Below, piece by piece: positions 20,561-31,019 of a DNA stretch of 64,000 nt; the first letter of the stretch is position 1; each line of letters begins with the position of its first letter. This DNA is from Poecilobothrus nobilitatus (lineage: Eukaryota > Arthropoda > Insecta > Diptera > Dolichopodidae). Under the pieces are notes generated by a model, which was not told where the DNA came from, did no database searches, and saw nothing but the letters and a program-made list of their open reading frames with translations. The DNA is taken from positions 127,798,830 through 127,862,829 of the forward strand of contig OX352773.1 of NCBI GenBank assembly GCA_947095535.1, read 5' to 3'. The translations under genes were made by a program, and so were the position numbers.

Positions 20561-22393
20561 AGTTTCCGGATAAGCCCAATCTCCAACCAAAGGTCCCCTC
20601 CCAAAAAATTAGTTTGGCGTTACAGCCATACTGACTGGGAGGCCTTAACAATTTTTTTAGAGCCTTCGATTGGTCATTCTGCTTCCGCAACAAAAATGTC
20701 AACTTTGCTTCAAATGCGATTAGTGAAACTATTTTGCTTGGAATGAGGTTATTCATTCCTTATTTCATGAAATCTGTTAAGAGGAGTCCCAAATCCTGGT
20801 TTAATCGTATTTGCAAAGAAGCCATTTCTAGAAAAGAGGAGGCTTTTAAACTGTACCAAAACAATAGGTCGGAGGCTCGCAGGGCCAACTATATAGTAGT
20901 GAGAAACATATGCAAGAGAGTTATCAATAAGCAAAAATTCTTGTTCAACCAAAAGTTGAAACGTAAAATAATCCATATGCCTAAGAATAGCAAATCTTTT
21001 TGGTCATTTACCAAAAGTCTAAAGGAAGACTTTAAAGGGTCTTCCTTTCCAGCACTTATTGATAATAATAGCAGAACCGTATCAGATTTTAAAGAGAAGG
21101 CGAACTTATTTGGCAAGCAGTTCGCTTTCAATTCGACACTGTCACAGTCAGTTCGGATGTCACCTTCTGTTCCAGGAAGGCTGGTTGCTCCTTCGGTAAA
21201 ATTTACTTTAGGACGCGGGCAGTGATGAAAATCTTAAAGAATCTTGATACAAATAAGTCAGCCGGTCCAGATGGTATAACCGCCATGGTGCTTAAAAATA
21301 CCTACACCATTATTTCAAAACCTCTGCGCAACCTTTTCTACCTCTCCTTCACTTCGGGTATTCATCCTATCCAATGAAAGGTTACACATGTTTCCCCAAT
21401 TTCCAAAAAAGGTAATAAAAGCGATCCCTCCAACTACCGCCCTATTGCTATAACTTCGGTCCTCTCCAAGGTAATGGAGAAAATAATGAACCAAAAGCTT
21501 CTGAAATACCTGGATCACAAAGGTTTGCTTCATGATCGTCAATACGGGTTCAGAACCTGTCATTCAACCGGTGATCTCATGACTTACCATTTCACTATTA
21601 GTGAGCTAAATAACGATATAGCAAAAATTCAAAAATGGGGCGAAGTCAATAGAGTTGAGTTCAACACCAAAAAAACACAATGCTGTCTGATCTCGCGAAA
21701 AATAGCCACTACCGTTCCTAACCTACCATTTCAGGGAGAAGTTTTGCAGCATTCAACGGATTTAAACATGCTGAGCGTCGGGTTAAACCAGAAATTGACT
21801 TAGTCAAATCATATTTTTGGTATAGTTAAGGATGCAGCTAAATGTTTGGGTTTTTTGTATCGCTGCAAAACTTACTTTTCCGCATCTGATCTTCTCAATA
21901 TCTATAAAACGTACATTAGACCAAAATGGAGTATAATGTACACATTTGGCTGCAGGGCCTCGAACAGCACTGGGTTATTTAGATAATGTGCAAAACAGAG
22001 CTATTCGTTTGATCAACGACCCAAGTGTAACTTCTATGCTCACTTCACTCAGCCATTGTCGCACAGTTGGCTCACTGACCTTGTTTTACAGGTATCTCGT
22101 AGAGATTAATTAACACTTGTTCCAAAGAAATTAAACAATTAATGCCTCCACTCAAAGTTTTCCAACAAGAAACAAGGAGGGCAACAGATGCTCATCCCTA
22201 CCATGTTGAGTTATCAAGATGGCGAAATACAGCCTATGGAAATTCGTTCGTTATGCGCACGTCCCGTTTGTGGAACCATATACCATCGCATGTGTTCCCT
22301 AATTCATATTTGTACGATTTACTTAAGTTTAAGAAGAACATTAACATCTTTCTTAGAAATGCTCCTCCAAATTTTCCTACCTATCCCTCATAA
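20561..22393 (+). pseudogene. Reverse transcriptase of non-LTR element, palm deleted
   Basis: Frame 20734-21225 is the region between endonuclease and RT (SPKSWFNRICKEAISRKEEA). RT begins at about 21223 with NLDTNKSAGPDGITAMVLKN, PISKKGNKSDPSNYRPIAIT and YGFRTCHSTGDLM (21474-21590). The frame then jumps directly to IQKWGEVNRVEFNTKKTQC, skipping the blocks that hold the catalytic YADD. The thumb and C-terminal domain (LGFLYRCKTYFSASDLLNIY; 22142-22393, RRATDAHPYHVELSRW and TSRLWNHIPSHVF) are present with stops. It is dead by internal deletion. Confidence 0.85.
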
Positions 22394-22699
22394 TCCAGAT
22401 TTCCCAATGCTAATTTCTCCAATTATCCTTCCCACATCCCTATCCCCAAAACCAAACTGTACATTCGTATTAAAGGTTCCAACCTAAAGTTTGGTTTTAA
22501 AAGGGGGGTGGTTTTGGTTGGTTAAAGTCCAACACTACCTTGAGAAAGCACGTGCAGTTCCTCTTGGTGACTTTCGAGTTTTCCACCAACCCTCGTAAAA
22601 AAAAAATTTTAATTTGTTTTATTTATGAACAGTAACTTCAAAATATTACAGCACATTGATGAATGATATTTCATCTTTTTCTTTTTATTTCTATTTGCT

Positions 22700-23125
22700 A
22701 CCACCAAACATTAACCCCAGATGCTTTTAACAAATTTTGGTAATCTTCCACGTGATGAACGCTATGTTATAGGTCCAGCATAGTCGCACCCAAAGTGCGT
22801 GAATAGTTTAGAATCACTCTAGCTGCTGGCAGGTTACTCATTAGTTGGGTTGTTGTGGATTGCTTTTGTCGAAAATAGGGCATGCATTTATGAATAATCT
22901 TATGAATCATGTTTCAGCTTCCAAATATGAAAAAATCTTGACTTAACAGTGTTGATAGTGTGTTGCCTCCAACAAGCAGATATTTTTTATGATAGTGTTC
23001 CAGTAAGTACTGCGTGATGTGGTAAATAGTATGCAGAAGGATTATCAATTTCATTTAGTGGTAACTCTTCCATATGTCCCAACCGCAGATATTCATGAAT
23101 GAATTGCTGATAAGATGTAAATAGT
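22700..23125 (-). pseudogene. BEL2 integrase N-terminal remnant
   Basis: On the minus strand, 22790-22930 reads IIHKCMPYFRQKQSTTTQLM followed by SNLPAARVILN and a degenerate GATM segment, corresponding to the integrase zinc-finger region and the QLM.LP..R motif that precedes the catalytic core in BEL Pol. No catalytic Asp/Glu residues are preserved. It is joined to the beginning of RT by a deletion. Confidence 0.6.
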
Positions 23126-23374
23126 TCAGTGTTTTTCCATAGAATGCAGACAATTTTCCATAGAATGCAGACGTTTCACAGCAAGGTCATATGTGTTATT
23201 TAATAAAACTTCAGGAACCTTAAATGGAAGATCTACAACATATATACCAGCTGAGTTTCGTTGTACTGTTTTAGCAAAATATTGTTCAGTTCTCTCTTCC
23301 TCTTCTGTTAACCTATTGTTGTAATGAAGACTGTCCAATTCCAAAAATGTTTGAAGCTCGCGATCAATATCCAT
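23126..23374 (-). pseudogene. BEL2 RT N-terminal segment
   Basis: Residues 11-60 (ELDSLHYNNRLTEEEERTEQ, FAKTVQRNSAGIYVVDLPFK) match the stretch just before BEL RT (usually TEEE..CE..F..T..R..GRY.V.LPF). The frame ends with a duplicated LHSME segment, from a 24-bp repeat (ccatagaatgcagac twice at about 23137-23174) that is present in copy 2 as well and so predates the tandem duplication. The RT palm is deleted. Confidence 0.7.
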
Positions 23375-23463
23375 ATTTTCATGTATTAAGCTAAAATTGC
23401 AATGAACTTCGTGTTATTCAAGATTTTGCTTAGAAAACTTCCCTGCGACAGCTGACAACCCAT

Positions 23464-23919
23464 TCAAATATGGTCAGTTGTGCAATAAGGGGCGTATTTA
23501 CAATTTTGAAACGAGAATCTTCTAAGCATAGCATCTCTGCCTAACAGTATATCAATTTTGTTACTCTTATTAAAATTTGAATCAGCCAATTGAATTGAAG
23601 ATAGTTGTGTGGAATGATCTATGTGACATGATGCATTAAGTAATGGTGAAGTTAAATTTTGTAAAATAAAAACATCCACATCAATAAATTTGGAATTTAT
23701 GTTTGAATATATACGAATGGAGGCAACACCACTGGTTGTTCCAGCACCAACGGAAGACAATCCAATGGGGGATGTCTTCACATGTTTCCGGGAAGGTTTT
23801 AATTTTTTGATATATTCTTCCTTTATGAAGGACATATCTGATCCTAAGTCTAGAAGGATGCGCCAATTATGACTATTACTATTGTGGTCTACGATTACTT
23901 TTATTGCAGTAGGACGCAA
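23464..23919 (-). pseudogene. BEL2 aspartic protease
   Basis: A 151-residue frame carries WRILLDLGSDMSFI at about residues 19-32 (catalytic Asp of the pepsin-like fold), GLSSVGAGTTSGVASIRIYS in the middle, and SNKIDILLGRDAML near the end, the conserved tail of BEL proteases. The protease processes Gag-Pol. It lies between zinc knuckles and RT in the usual order. In copy 2 the active-site stretch has been destroyed by a rearrangement with a hairpin at 42174-42232. Confidence 0.8.
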
Positions 23920-24786
23920 AGATGTAATTTGTATTTAGATTAAGGTAGTTGTATGATTACTCAAAATGTTATTAGGTATTACAGCAGGTTTATTGATAAC
24001 GTTTCTAAGACTTGAATAAGAAGGAGGATATGATTGGCTTGGACACTATTGTTAGTAGCAACGAAATTCGTATTCGAAACAGGGTGCACTAATGTCTGGT
24101 GACGGCGACAACATTGACGAGAAGATAATCTTGATTTACAGGAGTTAGAGAAGCATGACCACTTCGCAAACAATTGTAACATAGTTTGTGATCGTTAACA
24201 ATTTTTCTGCGAAAGTATCCATTGATTGAAAATTTTAGCAAGAAATAACAAATGATTGGAATTACACTTTGGACATGAAGGTTGTGATATTAAAGTGGTA
24301 TGCATTGTTTTAATAGGTTGGTGAAATTTTACTTGTCTACTTGAATTTGCTCATTGCTTAAAGGTAGTTTGAATATAACCATCTTCAAGTGCTGAACTTT
24401 CAAGGTTCTCTTTCTTTAGCCTTTCAACCTAATGCAGCTAATCCTCGTTTTACTTCGTCGGCACCATCTGATAGCTTTCGAAGTGCTATTGCTAAAGGAG
24501 ATGACAACGATGGTAATGATATGAAGGTTTTAATGAAAGATTTAGTTATCTGACCCTAATTGTTATATCGTTTATTGAGGCGCTCCCAGGTTTGTATATA
24601 ATTTTATTCTGATATTGAAATGTATCTCAAAAGTGAAGCTGCTTCATTCTTTTGAAAAACCTTTTAAATAATGTGACTTTTGTCTACTAGTCAAATTTTT
24701 TTGTTTGTGTACAGTAGCATTATAAGGATATCTACCATCAAACAAACATGAAGTATATACCCAACGGAAAAAAAGAGAAGTGCTTC
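23920..24786 (-). pseudogene. BEL2 gag remnant with zinc knuckles
   Basis: On the minus strand, 24080-24300 encodes Cys/His-rich pieces in more than one frame (CPKCNSNHLL; YNCLRSGHAS), typical of the BEL Gag-Pol junction. From 24400 to 24786 it encodes decayed DUF1759-type Gag. The better preserved counterpart in copy 2 (43029-43295) shows SRQKSHYLKGFLKDEAVSLL. Frameshifts are frequent. The 5' end is lost at the junction with repeat R at 24786/24787. Confidence 0.65.
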
Positions 24787-25856
24787 TATTAAGAAAAATA
24801 TCAATTTAGAAAAAAAATTTTCCATCTCTTACCTGTATTAAAATAGAAGTTTTCTCTATTATAAAAGTTGATTAAAACTCCTCTTATTATGTTTTTACAA
24901 AATGTCAAATCAAAAGGCCAAAAAAAAGCCCAACAGACTTAAAAGTAGTTTTATTAAATTTAGTTTGAAATTTTGAAAAGAAATTAAGCTGAATTTGTGA
25001 TATGACATAAAAAATTTCAAATTATATTTTAATATAAAATTTGGCAGATTTAAATAAATGTTTTATAACAAAAACGAAACGGATATTTTTCATAAAAACG
25101 AGGAAGAATACAGTTGCCTTTGTCAACTCTTCGATACCCGTACGAACCGTTAGTACGTTCATAGCCTGTCACTCTGCTTATAATATAATTTTTTTAATTT
25201 TTTAGTATTTTAAAATAATTTTGGTGAATTTTATAATTAACTATGATTTGTGCATATAAATATTCAAACTACATGTTTCTACATTCTTCAAAAGCAGATT
25301 TTAACCTTCCACATAACGATTATCAATCCAAAACTTTTCCAAATATGCTATAGTACCATTTAATACTAAGCGGCAAATGTATAATATTTTATACTATACA
25401 TATTTATTATATATCATTCATTCATCAGTGAGATATACGATATGTAAATAAGCATGAGTTTTATAAGTATGTATACTAATATCATATAAATATAAATTCT
25501 TAAAGCAACCGTTATATTTTTTATTTATTTATTTTTTTTTTTTATTACGAAAAATATTATAAAAAACTGTTAAAAAATCGTTATAATTTCTTATAAAAAT
25601 ATAATGTTCGAGCTTTAATTTTTGTATATTACTTCAAAAAAATTTGGACAGGTGTTCAAGTTACAGGTGTTTAAAAATAAGGAATTTTTTAGTTTTTGAC
25701 CCCATACAGCTCCGAAACGGGAGGCGATACAAAAATATTTTCTGAAATGACTCATACTTATTTTCAAAAACCTAACTTCTCTCAAAACTTCAACTTTGTA
25801 ACTTAAACCGTTCGGAATCTAGAAGGAGTCAATAATTTTGCAAAATTTAAGTTTCG
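24787..25856. repeat. Repeat R, copy B, left part
   Basis: Matches copy A at 2466-3161 and 4258-4690. It lacks the non-LTR insertion of copy A and has about 57 bp (25737-25795) that copy A lacks. Its left edge joins BEL2 gag at 24786/24787; this is the inferred junction of the tandem segmental duplication. It is interrupted at 25856 by the palindromic PolB element, and shared tcg bases occur at both ends of that insertion. Confidence 0.8.
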
Positions 25857-25929
25857 CATAACGGTAAATTAAGACACCCTATTCATAAGTGTATATTTCA
25901 TAAGTATATATTTATTGTATATATATTTT

Positions 25930-28047
25930 TAAAGCTAATAAGTAGTATGGTTATGCTAGTTCTGGTGCAGGAGGAGCTTTTTTAAAGCTTTTAATCCTCC
26001 TAAAAGTACGCAAAAAAAATTATTTGCATATATTCGTCGAAAAAGTATGCAAAATGAGTAAAAAGGATTGTGTCTTTGATATTTTAAATTAAAAAAGCTA
26101 TAGTGCTGAATATTTTAAATTGGTATAAAAATATGAAAACTTTTTAAAGTTTGGTTTAAAAATTTCAAAGCTTGGTTTAAATACAAAATTATTATAAAAG
26201 TTTCAACATATTTACCAAAAGTCAAATTTACATTCTATTATAACAATTTTAGTTCTCCTAAACTTATGCAAAAAAATTCGTAGGGTGAAGATATGAAAAG
26301 TTTTTAAAGTTTGGTTTAAAAGTTTTTAAAGTTTATTGATTATTCTAAATTTAACTTAGTGGTTAGTACATCAGTTATGTTCTAATTTGAAATTTAAAAA
26401 GCTCAAGCTATAGTGCTGCATATTTTAAATTAGGATAAAAATATGAAAAGATTTTAAAGTTTGGGTTTAAAAATGTTAAAGTTTGGTTTAAATACAAAAT
26501 TATTATAAAAGTTTAAACATATTTACCAAAAGTCAAATTTATATTCTATTATAACAATTTGAGTTCTCCTAAACTTATGGAAAAAAATTCGTAGGGTGAA
26601 GATATGAAAAGTTTTTAAAGTTTGGTTTAAAAGGTTGTAAAGTTTATTATTATTAAAGTTTATTGATTATTCTAAATTTAACTTAGTGGTTAGTACATCA
26701 GTTATGTTTTGATTTGGAATTTAAAAGGCTTAAGCTATAGTGCTGAATATTTTAAATTAGGATAAAAATATGAAAAGATTTTAAAGTTTGGGTTTAAAAA
26801 TTTCAAAGTTTGGTTTAAATACAAAATTATTAAGAAAGGTTAAACATATTTACCAAAAGTTAAGTTTATATTCTATTATAAATAAAAAAATTAATAAAAA
26901 ATTAAAATTATTAATAAAAAATTAGTAAGGTGAAGATATGAAAAGTTTTTAAAGTTTATTATTTTTAAAGTTTAAACTTTAATATTTACTTAAAAAAAAA
27001 GTTTGATTTGAATAGGTACATAAAGAAATGTATACAAAATAATTTTAAATGAAATGTTTTGCTATAATAAATATATTATTTATAAAATAAATAATAAAAG
27101 TTGTAAGCTAATCGGTTGAAATATAATGAACTTTGAGAAGTTTTCTAGTTAAATTAAAAGTTATAAATAATCAGATAAATTCAAATTTTCAAATCAAAAC
27201 AAACGTTTTTTATTTGTCTCTGGTTTTATTTAAATGTTGAAAGCTTTAAACTTCGCTAAGCTAAAAGTGATTAAACACACTTAAGATTCGATTTTTTTTT
27301 TGTAATAATAAAAAAAAAACAGTTTGTTCCTGCTGTTTTAAATTATACATATATATTTTTTTTTTATTGATCTTTAAATTATATTTTTTTTGTTAAAACT
27401 AACTTTTTTATATAACTTTATTAAAATTTCTTATACACCTGAATTTTTGACAGTACCTGAATTTTTGACAATTTTTGTTTGTCCTATATAGCAAACAGGT
27501 AGAAATTTCGCGATTCGTTATTCGGAACACATTATAGAACTTAATAAAGTGGATTCCAAGTCCAATTTTGCCAACCACTTAATGGAAAAAAAACCATTCT
27601 TGCAATATAAATAACCTGAAAATCTTACATATTGATAAAAAAGGTAAAAAGTTGGATTTATTGGAATGTCTAGAAATTAAAAAAGCTATAAAACAAAATA
27701 AATCAATTTTGAACGGACAATTAGAATTGCGAAATTCACCTATGTTAAATATAGGAAATATATGAAATCACCTATGTTTAGATTTGTAATTATTTAGTAG
27801 GTATAAATGTAATATTAAAAATAGGAAAATTATTCATGTTTAGTATTACATTCTATTCGCCGTGATGATGGCAGTGATGCCGAAATATATATAGGCTTTA
27901 TAATAAATAAATATAATATTTTAAGAATTATAAAAATAAAATATTAATAAAATTATTTTGTAGACAAAAAGTATAAATAAAAACCAATTTTTCACTCAAT
28001 AAATCTAATAAAGATGTTCCACAAACTTACGGTTGAAAAAATTCAAG
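25930..28047. repeat. Left arm, outer noncoding part with tandem units
   Basis: No gene is present. The start (around agttctggtgcaggaggagc) is the outer end of the arm and has an inverted match near 34440-34470. From about 26090 to 26960 there are about three tandem units of 315-325 bp, each starting near aagctatagtgctgaatatt. The rest is AT-rich and matches the right arm in reverse (32745-34480). Confidence 0.8.
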
Positions 28048-30670
28048 CATTATGTATTTGTTTGTTAAGTCAACTAAGAGTTTGGCAAATTTTACCTGTT
28101 GGTGGAACTTTGTTTTCAGCACAAAAAGGAAAATCATTGTGCAAATCATGTAAATGTTGTGGGTAATCTAAATCCATTCTAAAACGTAACCAGTTTCCGA
28201 ATCATCAGCAACTGAAAGCACATCAATATTTTCAGTAACGTCAACCCACTGAAAATCTTTATGTGGTAAATATTGGATCATTGCCCATCCATATAAATTG
28301 TTAGCGTCTTCATATACTATGTATTTGGAAGGTTCGTTTCTTTTATAAGATTCTCCCATGAATTTATTATTTGCTACTGAATGTCTAAGTGAGCACTGAC
28401 TAATTCCACCACGTATCCCTTTTTTAGGGAAATTATACATATCAATATCAGTTAATAATTGTAATTTGATATCCGTCTATTTTAACATAGCTGCCCATGA
28501 TAAACCTGGGGTAGTATAAAAATTTGTAGGATCTAAAGAATAGATTTTGTAGCATATTTTTCGAAAGTTTTCAAAAACATCAGTCAAAATAAGCACATCT
28601 GTTTTAAGGTAAAGTTTTAAATAGTCCCATAAGTTTTGACAATCAAACGTATTCCATACATATAACTGCATGAATGTAGTTTTCATCGGAACATGATGTG
28701 TTTGTCATTTGATTGGTAAAAGCTTCTTGTGAAGGTAAACTTCTTTCGTCAAGTCGTTCAAAGGAATTTAAATACTCATAGGGAAAAACTCCCTTTCGGG
28801 TCATAAGTTTAATTTTTTCATTATTATTGAATTCTTTTTTTATATGAATCAAATCATTTTCATTTACATTTTTACATAAAGAATCAATGCTAGAAGCCAT
28901 AAATCTAAAGTTATCGAGAAAACGTAAATAAAATGAATGATTTTTATCTATTGTAATTTTTTTAGATAATGAAATATAACGTTCTTTGTTCAAAGGACTG
29001 ACACTAATATGCCAATATTCACTTCGTTTAATTCTTTAAATAAAAGATGGCAATCATAGCCGAAAAAATTGTAAAAAAATATAGGAAAAAAATTTAGTCG
29101 CCTATATAATAAATTACATTTAGAATGAGCGGGTCCTCTACAATTAGCAGTAAAGTGACAATTGTCTCTAATTCTATCATTAAAAGCTAAATGCTTACCA
29201 CATATGTGACAATTTTCCTGAATTAATTGTTGAAGCTGTTCATCAAGTGTTAACAGATTCATTGGCTTTGGCATCATAAAAATATTTTTATATAATTCAC
29301 TACATGTTTTTGTTAACGATATGACAAATTCCTTAGCACAGTTAGCTCCAACAAACTATTTGTAACAGCTTTGACTATCATCAAAAGAACATTTAATGTA
29401 GTACGAGAAAGTTACTGGAACATGTTGATGAATATTTGTTGTTGAAGACATCATTGCATTAGAACTGCATGTTGCAATAGGTTATAAAATACTCTCAGAC
29501 TCGACATAAATAACAAAAGGTGTTTCTAATTGTTGTTGATAATTTTTAAACTCGAGTGTATTTTTCTTAATAGATGGAAACTTTGTAATGACTTTATTGC
29601 ACTCAATTTTGTGTAAATCACGCTGTTGTAATGTATAAAGATGTTGCAACCACATATTACAAATATAAATTTCGTGTATATGTTTTGTTACAGAACTGGA
29701 ATTTGCTTATGTTTTGTTACAGAATTTAGCTGGAAATTGCATAGTGCTAAAATTAAGCTGTCGTATCACCAAACTCTAGCTCGACTATGGGTAGAGAAAT
29801 ATTGTTAAGTTTATATGAAGATGTTCGTTCAGCATTTTGAATACAAGTTTATAAAGCTTTTAGTATCAGCTTTACAAACTTGTATTCAAAATGCTGAACG
29901 AACTTCAAACAGAAGTTATCTTTATTCTGAATATTAATGCATGCTTTTTTGTCTTCTATGCTTTTCGGTAGTTTCATATAACTAGACATACGTATTGGTT
30001 CAAATTTATTGATATTTATTTCAATATGTAAAATCCTGATAAACGCCCAGCCACTGTCTTTTTCTTGGAAGTCTTCTGCTAGTTGTTGAATAATTTCTTT
30101 AGCCTTTTCAAAAAAATCATTAAGATCATCTGCTTGTGTAATACTAAACATTCGAGTTTGAAAATATTTGATTGATATATTTTCAAACTCTTCTTCTGTT
30201 GGCTTTATATATTCGCCAACAGAATTAACAATTAAAAGCTCAAGATTTACTTTTATAACGTTGTGTTTTTTTAATGATTGCATCAATAATTCAATTATAC
30301 CGGTCTGAGCATTTTCCAGAAAATGTGATGGGTTTAGTATGCTTTCATCATCATTATCTCTAATAAACGTTTCAATTCTATTTTGAAAACTATCATCAAT
30401 ATGTCTAACATTAGATCTAATTACTTCTGCCGCATTACTTTTATGCTTATTTGTTCGGATCTGGTAGTTCCACAAATTGTTTGTAACGTTTGATTTGCAC
30501 TTACTGCAAAATTTTACATTTTCCAAATTTTTTTGATGTTTTAATAAACTATCATTTCTATTAAATGATTTTTTACATATTTCACAATTATGTTTTAATT
30601 GTGTTTCACATTTATGTCCTTTTAAATTGTCAGATCTTGTGAACACTTTTTCACATTTATCACATTCCAA
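28048..30670 (-). pseudogene. polB: Protein-primed DNA polymerase B, N-terminal and exonuclease parts (decayed)
   Basis: Read on the minus strand. 30670-29849: two C2H2-type zinc fingers (CDKCEKVFTRSDNLKGHKC, CEICKKSFNRNDSLLKH), then an N-terminal region. After a hairpin at 29823-29903 come decayed pieces, then 29277-28990 with CHICGKHL...RDNCHFT..CRGPAHSKCN and GYDCHLLFKEL; 28993-28643 with RYISLSKKI and FLDNFRFMASSIDSLCKNV; 28686-28477 with [16 protein letters not shown]; 28440-28168 with YIVYEDANNLYGWAMIQYL, the region of polymerase motif A. The remaining palm, including the YxDTDS motif C, is absent: similarity ends at about 28048. These motifs are those of Polinton/Maverick-type PolB. 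At least four frame breaks make it a pseudogene. Confidence 0.85.
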
Positions 30671-31019
30671 TTTAATTCATTTGTTTTCTGAACTCATTTT
30701 TTTTTTTTTCTTAGTGTCCTTTTCTTATATGAAAACAATATTAATTTAGTCTATAAATGACTTTAACTTAGTCTTAAATTCAGTGATTGAACACGTCAAC
30801 TCAAGAAGTAAATTGTATATATATACAAATTTTTCTAATTCTATATAGATAAACCTAAACTAACTAGATTGCATAATTTGAATGTATATATAACATATCA
30901 GAAAATAAAATGAATATTGAGTTTTTCTAATGAATTACTACAATGTTGCATATTAATCAAATTATTACAAAATTGTAACTATATAATATAGTTTATATAT
31001 ATAATATAGTTATACAATT
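29554..31019. other. Unique spacer of the palindrome
   Basis: This 1466-bp centre has no inverted counterpart. It holds the zinc-finger N-terminus of polB (minus strand), the small hairpin 29823-29903, and from 30671 to 31019 an AT-rich stretch without a gene. Its edges are defined by the last shared bases gagtttaaaaattatcaaca on the two arms. Confidence 0.75.
29823..29903. repeat. Hairpin inside polB (36-bp arms)
   Basis: Left arm 29823-29858 and right arm 29868-29903 are inverted copies with one mismatch and a 9-nt loop. The polB frame (29849-30670) terminates inside it, so this small inverted duplication broke the gene. Confidence 0.95.

Larger units (their letters stand above)
19656..22604 (+). 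mobile_element. Non-LTR retrotransposon, internally deleted
   Basis: This block is absent from copy 2, where the Gypsy LTR runs directly into BEL2 (about 41005). It replaces the rest of the LTR. From about 19900 it encodes remnants of an APE endonuclease, then RT and a C-terminal domain, and it ends with a 3' UTR (22394-22594) and a short A run at 22596-22604. Its base composition is much less AT-rich than its surroundings, which suggests a younger insertion. Between 19660 and 19900 the DNA is low-complexity (TTTTGATTTTAAT-like). Confidence 0.75.
22605..24786 (-). mobile_element. BEL/Pao element 2, copy 1 (internally deleted)
   Basis: The minus strand carries gag (24300-24786), zinc knuckles (24080-24300), protease (23464-23919), the start of RT (23126-23374) and an integrase remnant (22700-22990). 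RT body and RNase H are missing. It is a different family from BEL1: its protease has ILLDLGSDMSF rather than LVDQGSQ. Its 3' end joins the A tail of the preceding non-LTR element, and its 5' end is cut by repeat R at 24786. Copy 2 is at 41005-43297. Confidence 0.75.

Noticed and set aside
26090..26960. CRISPR-like array
   Set aside because: The units are long (about 320 bp), degenerate, contiguous and in a eukaryotic transposon arm; there are no short repeats with unique spacers.
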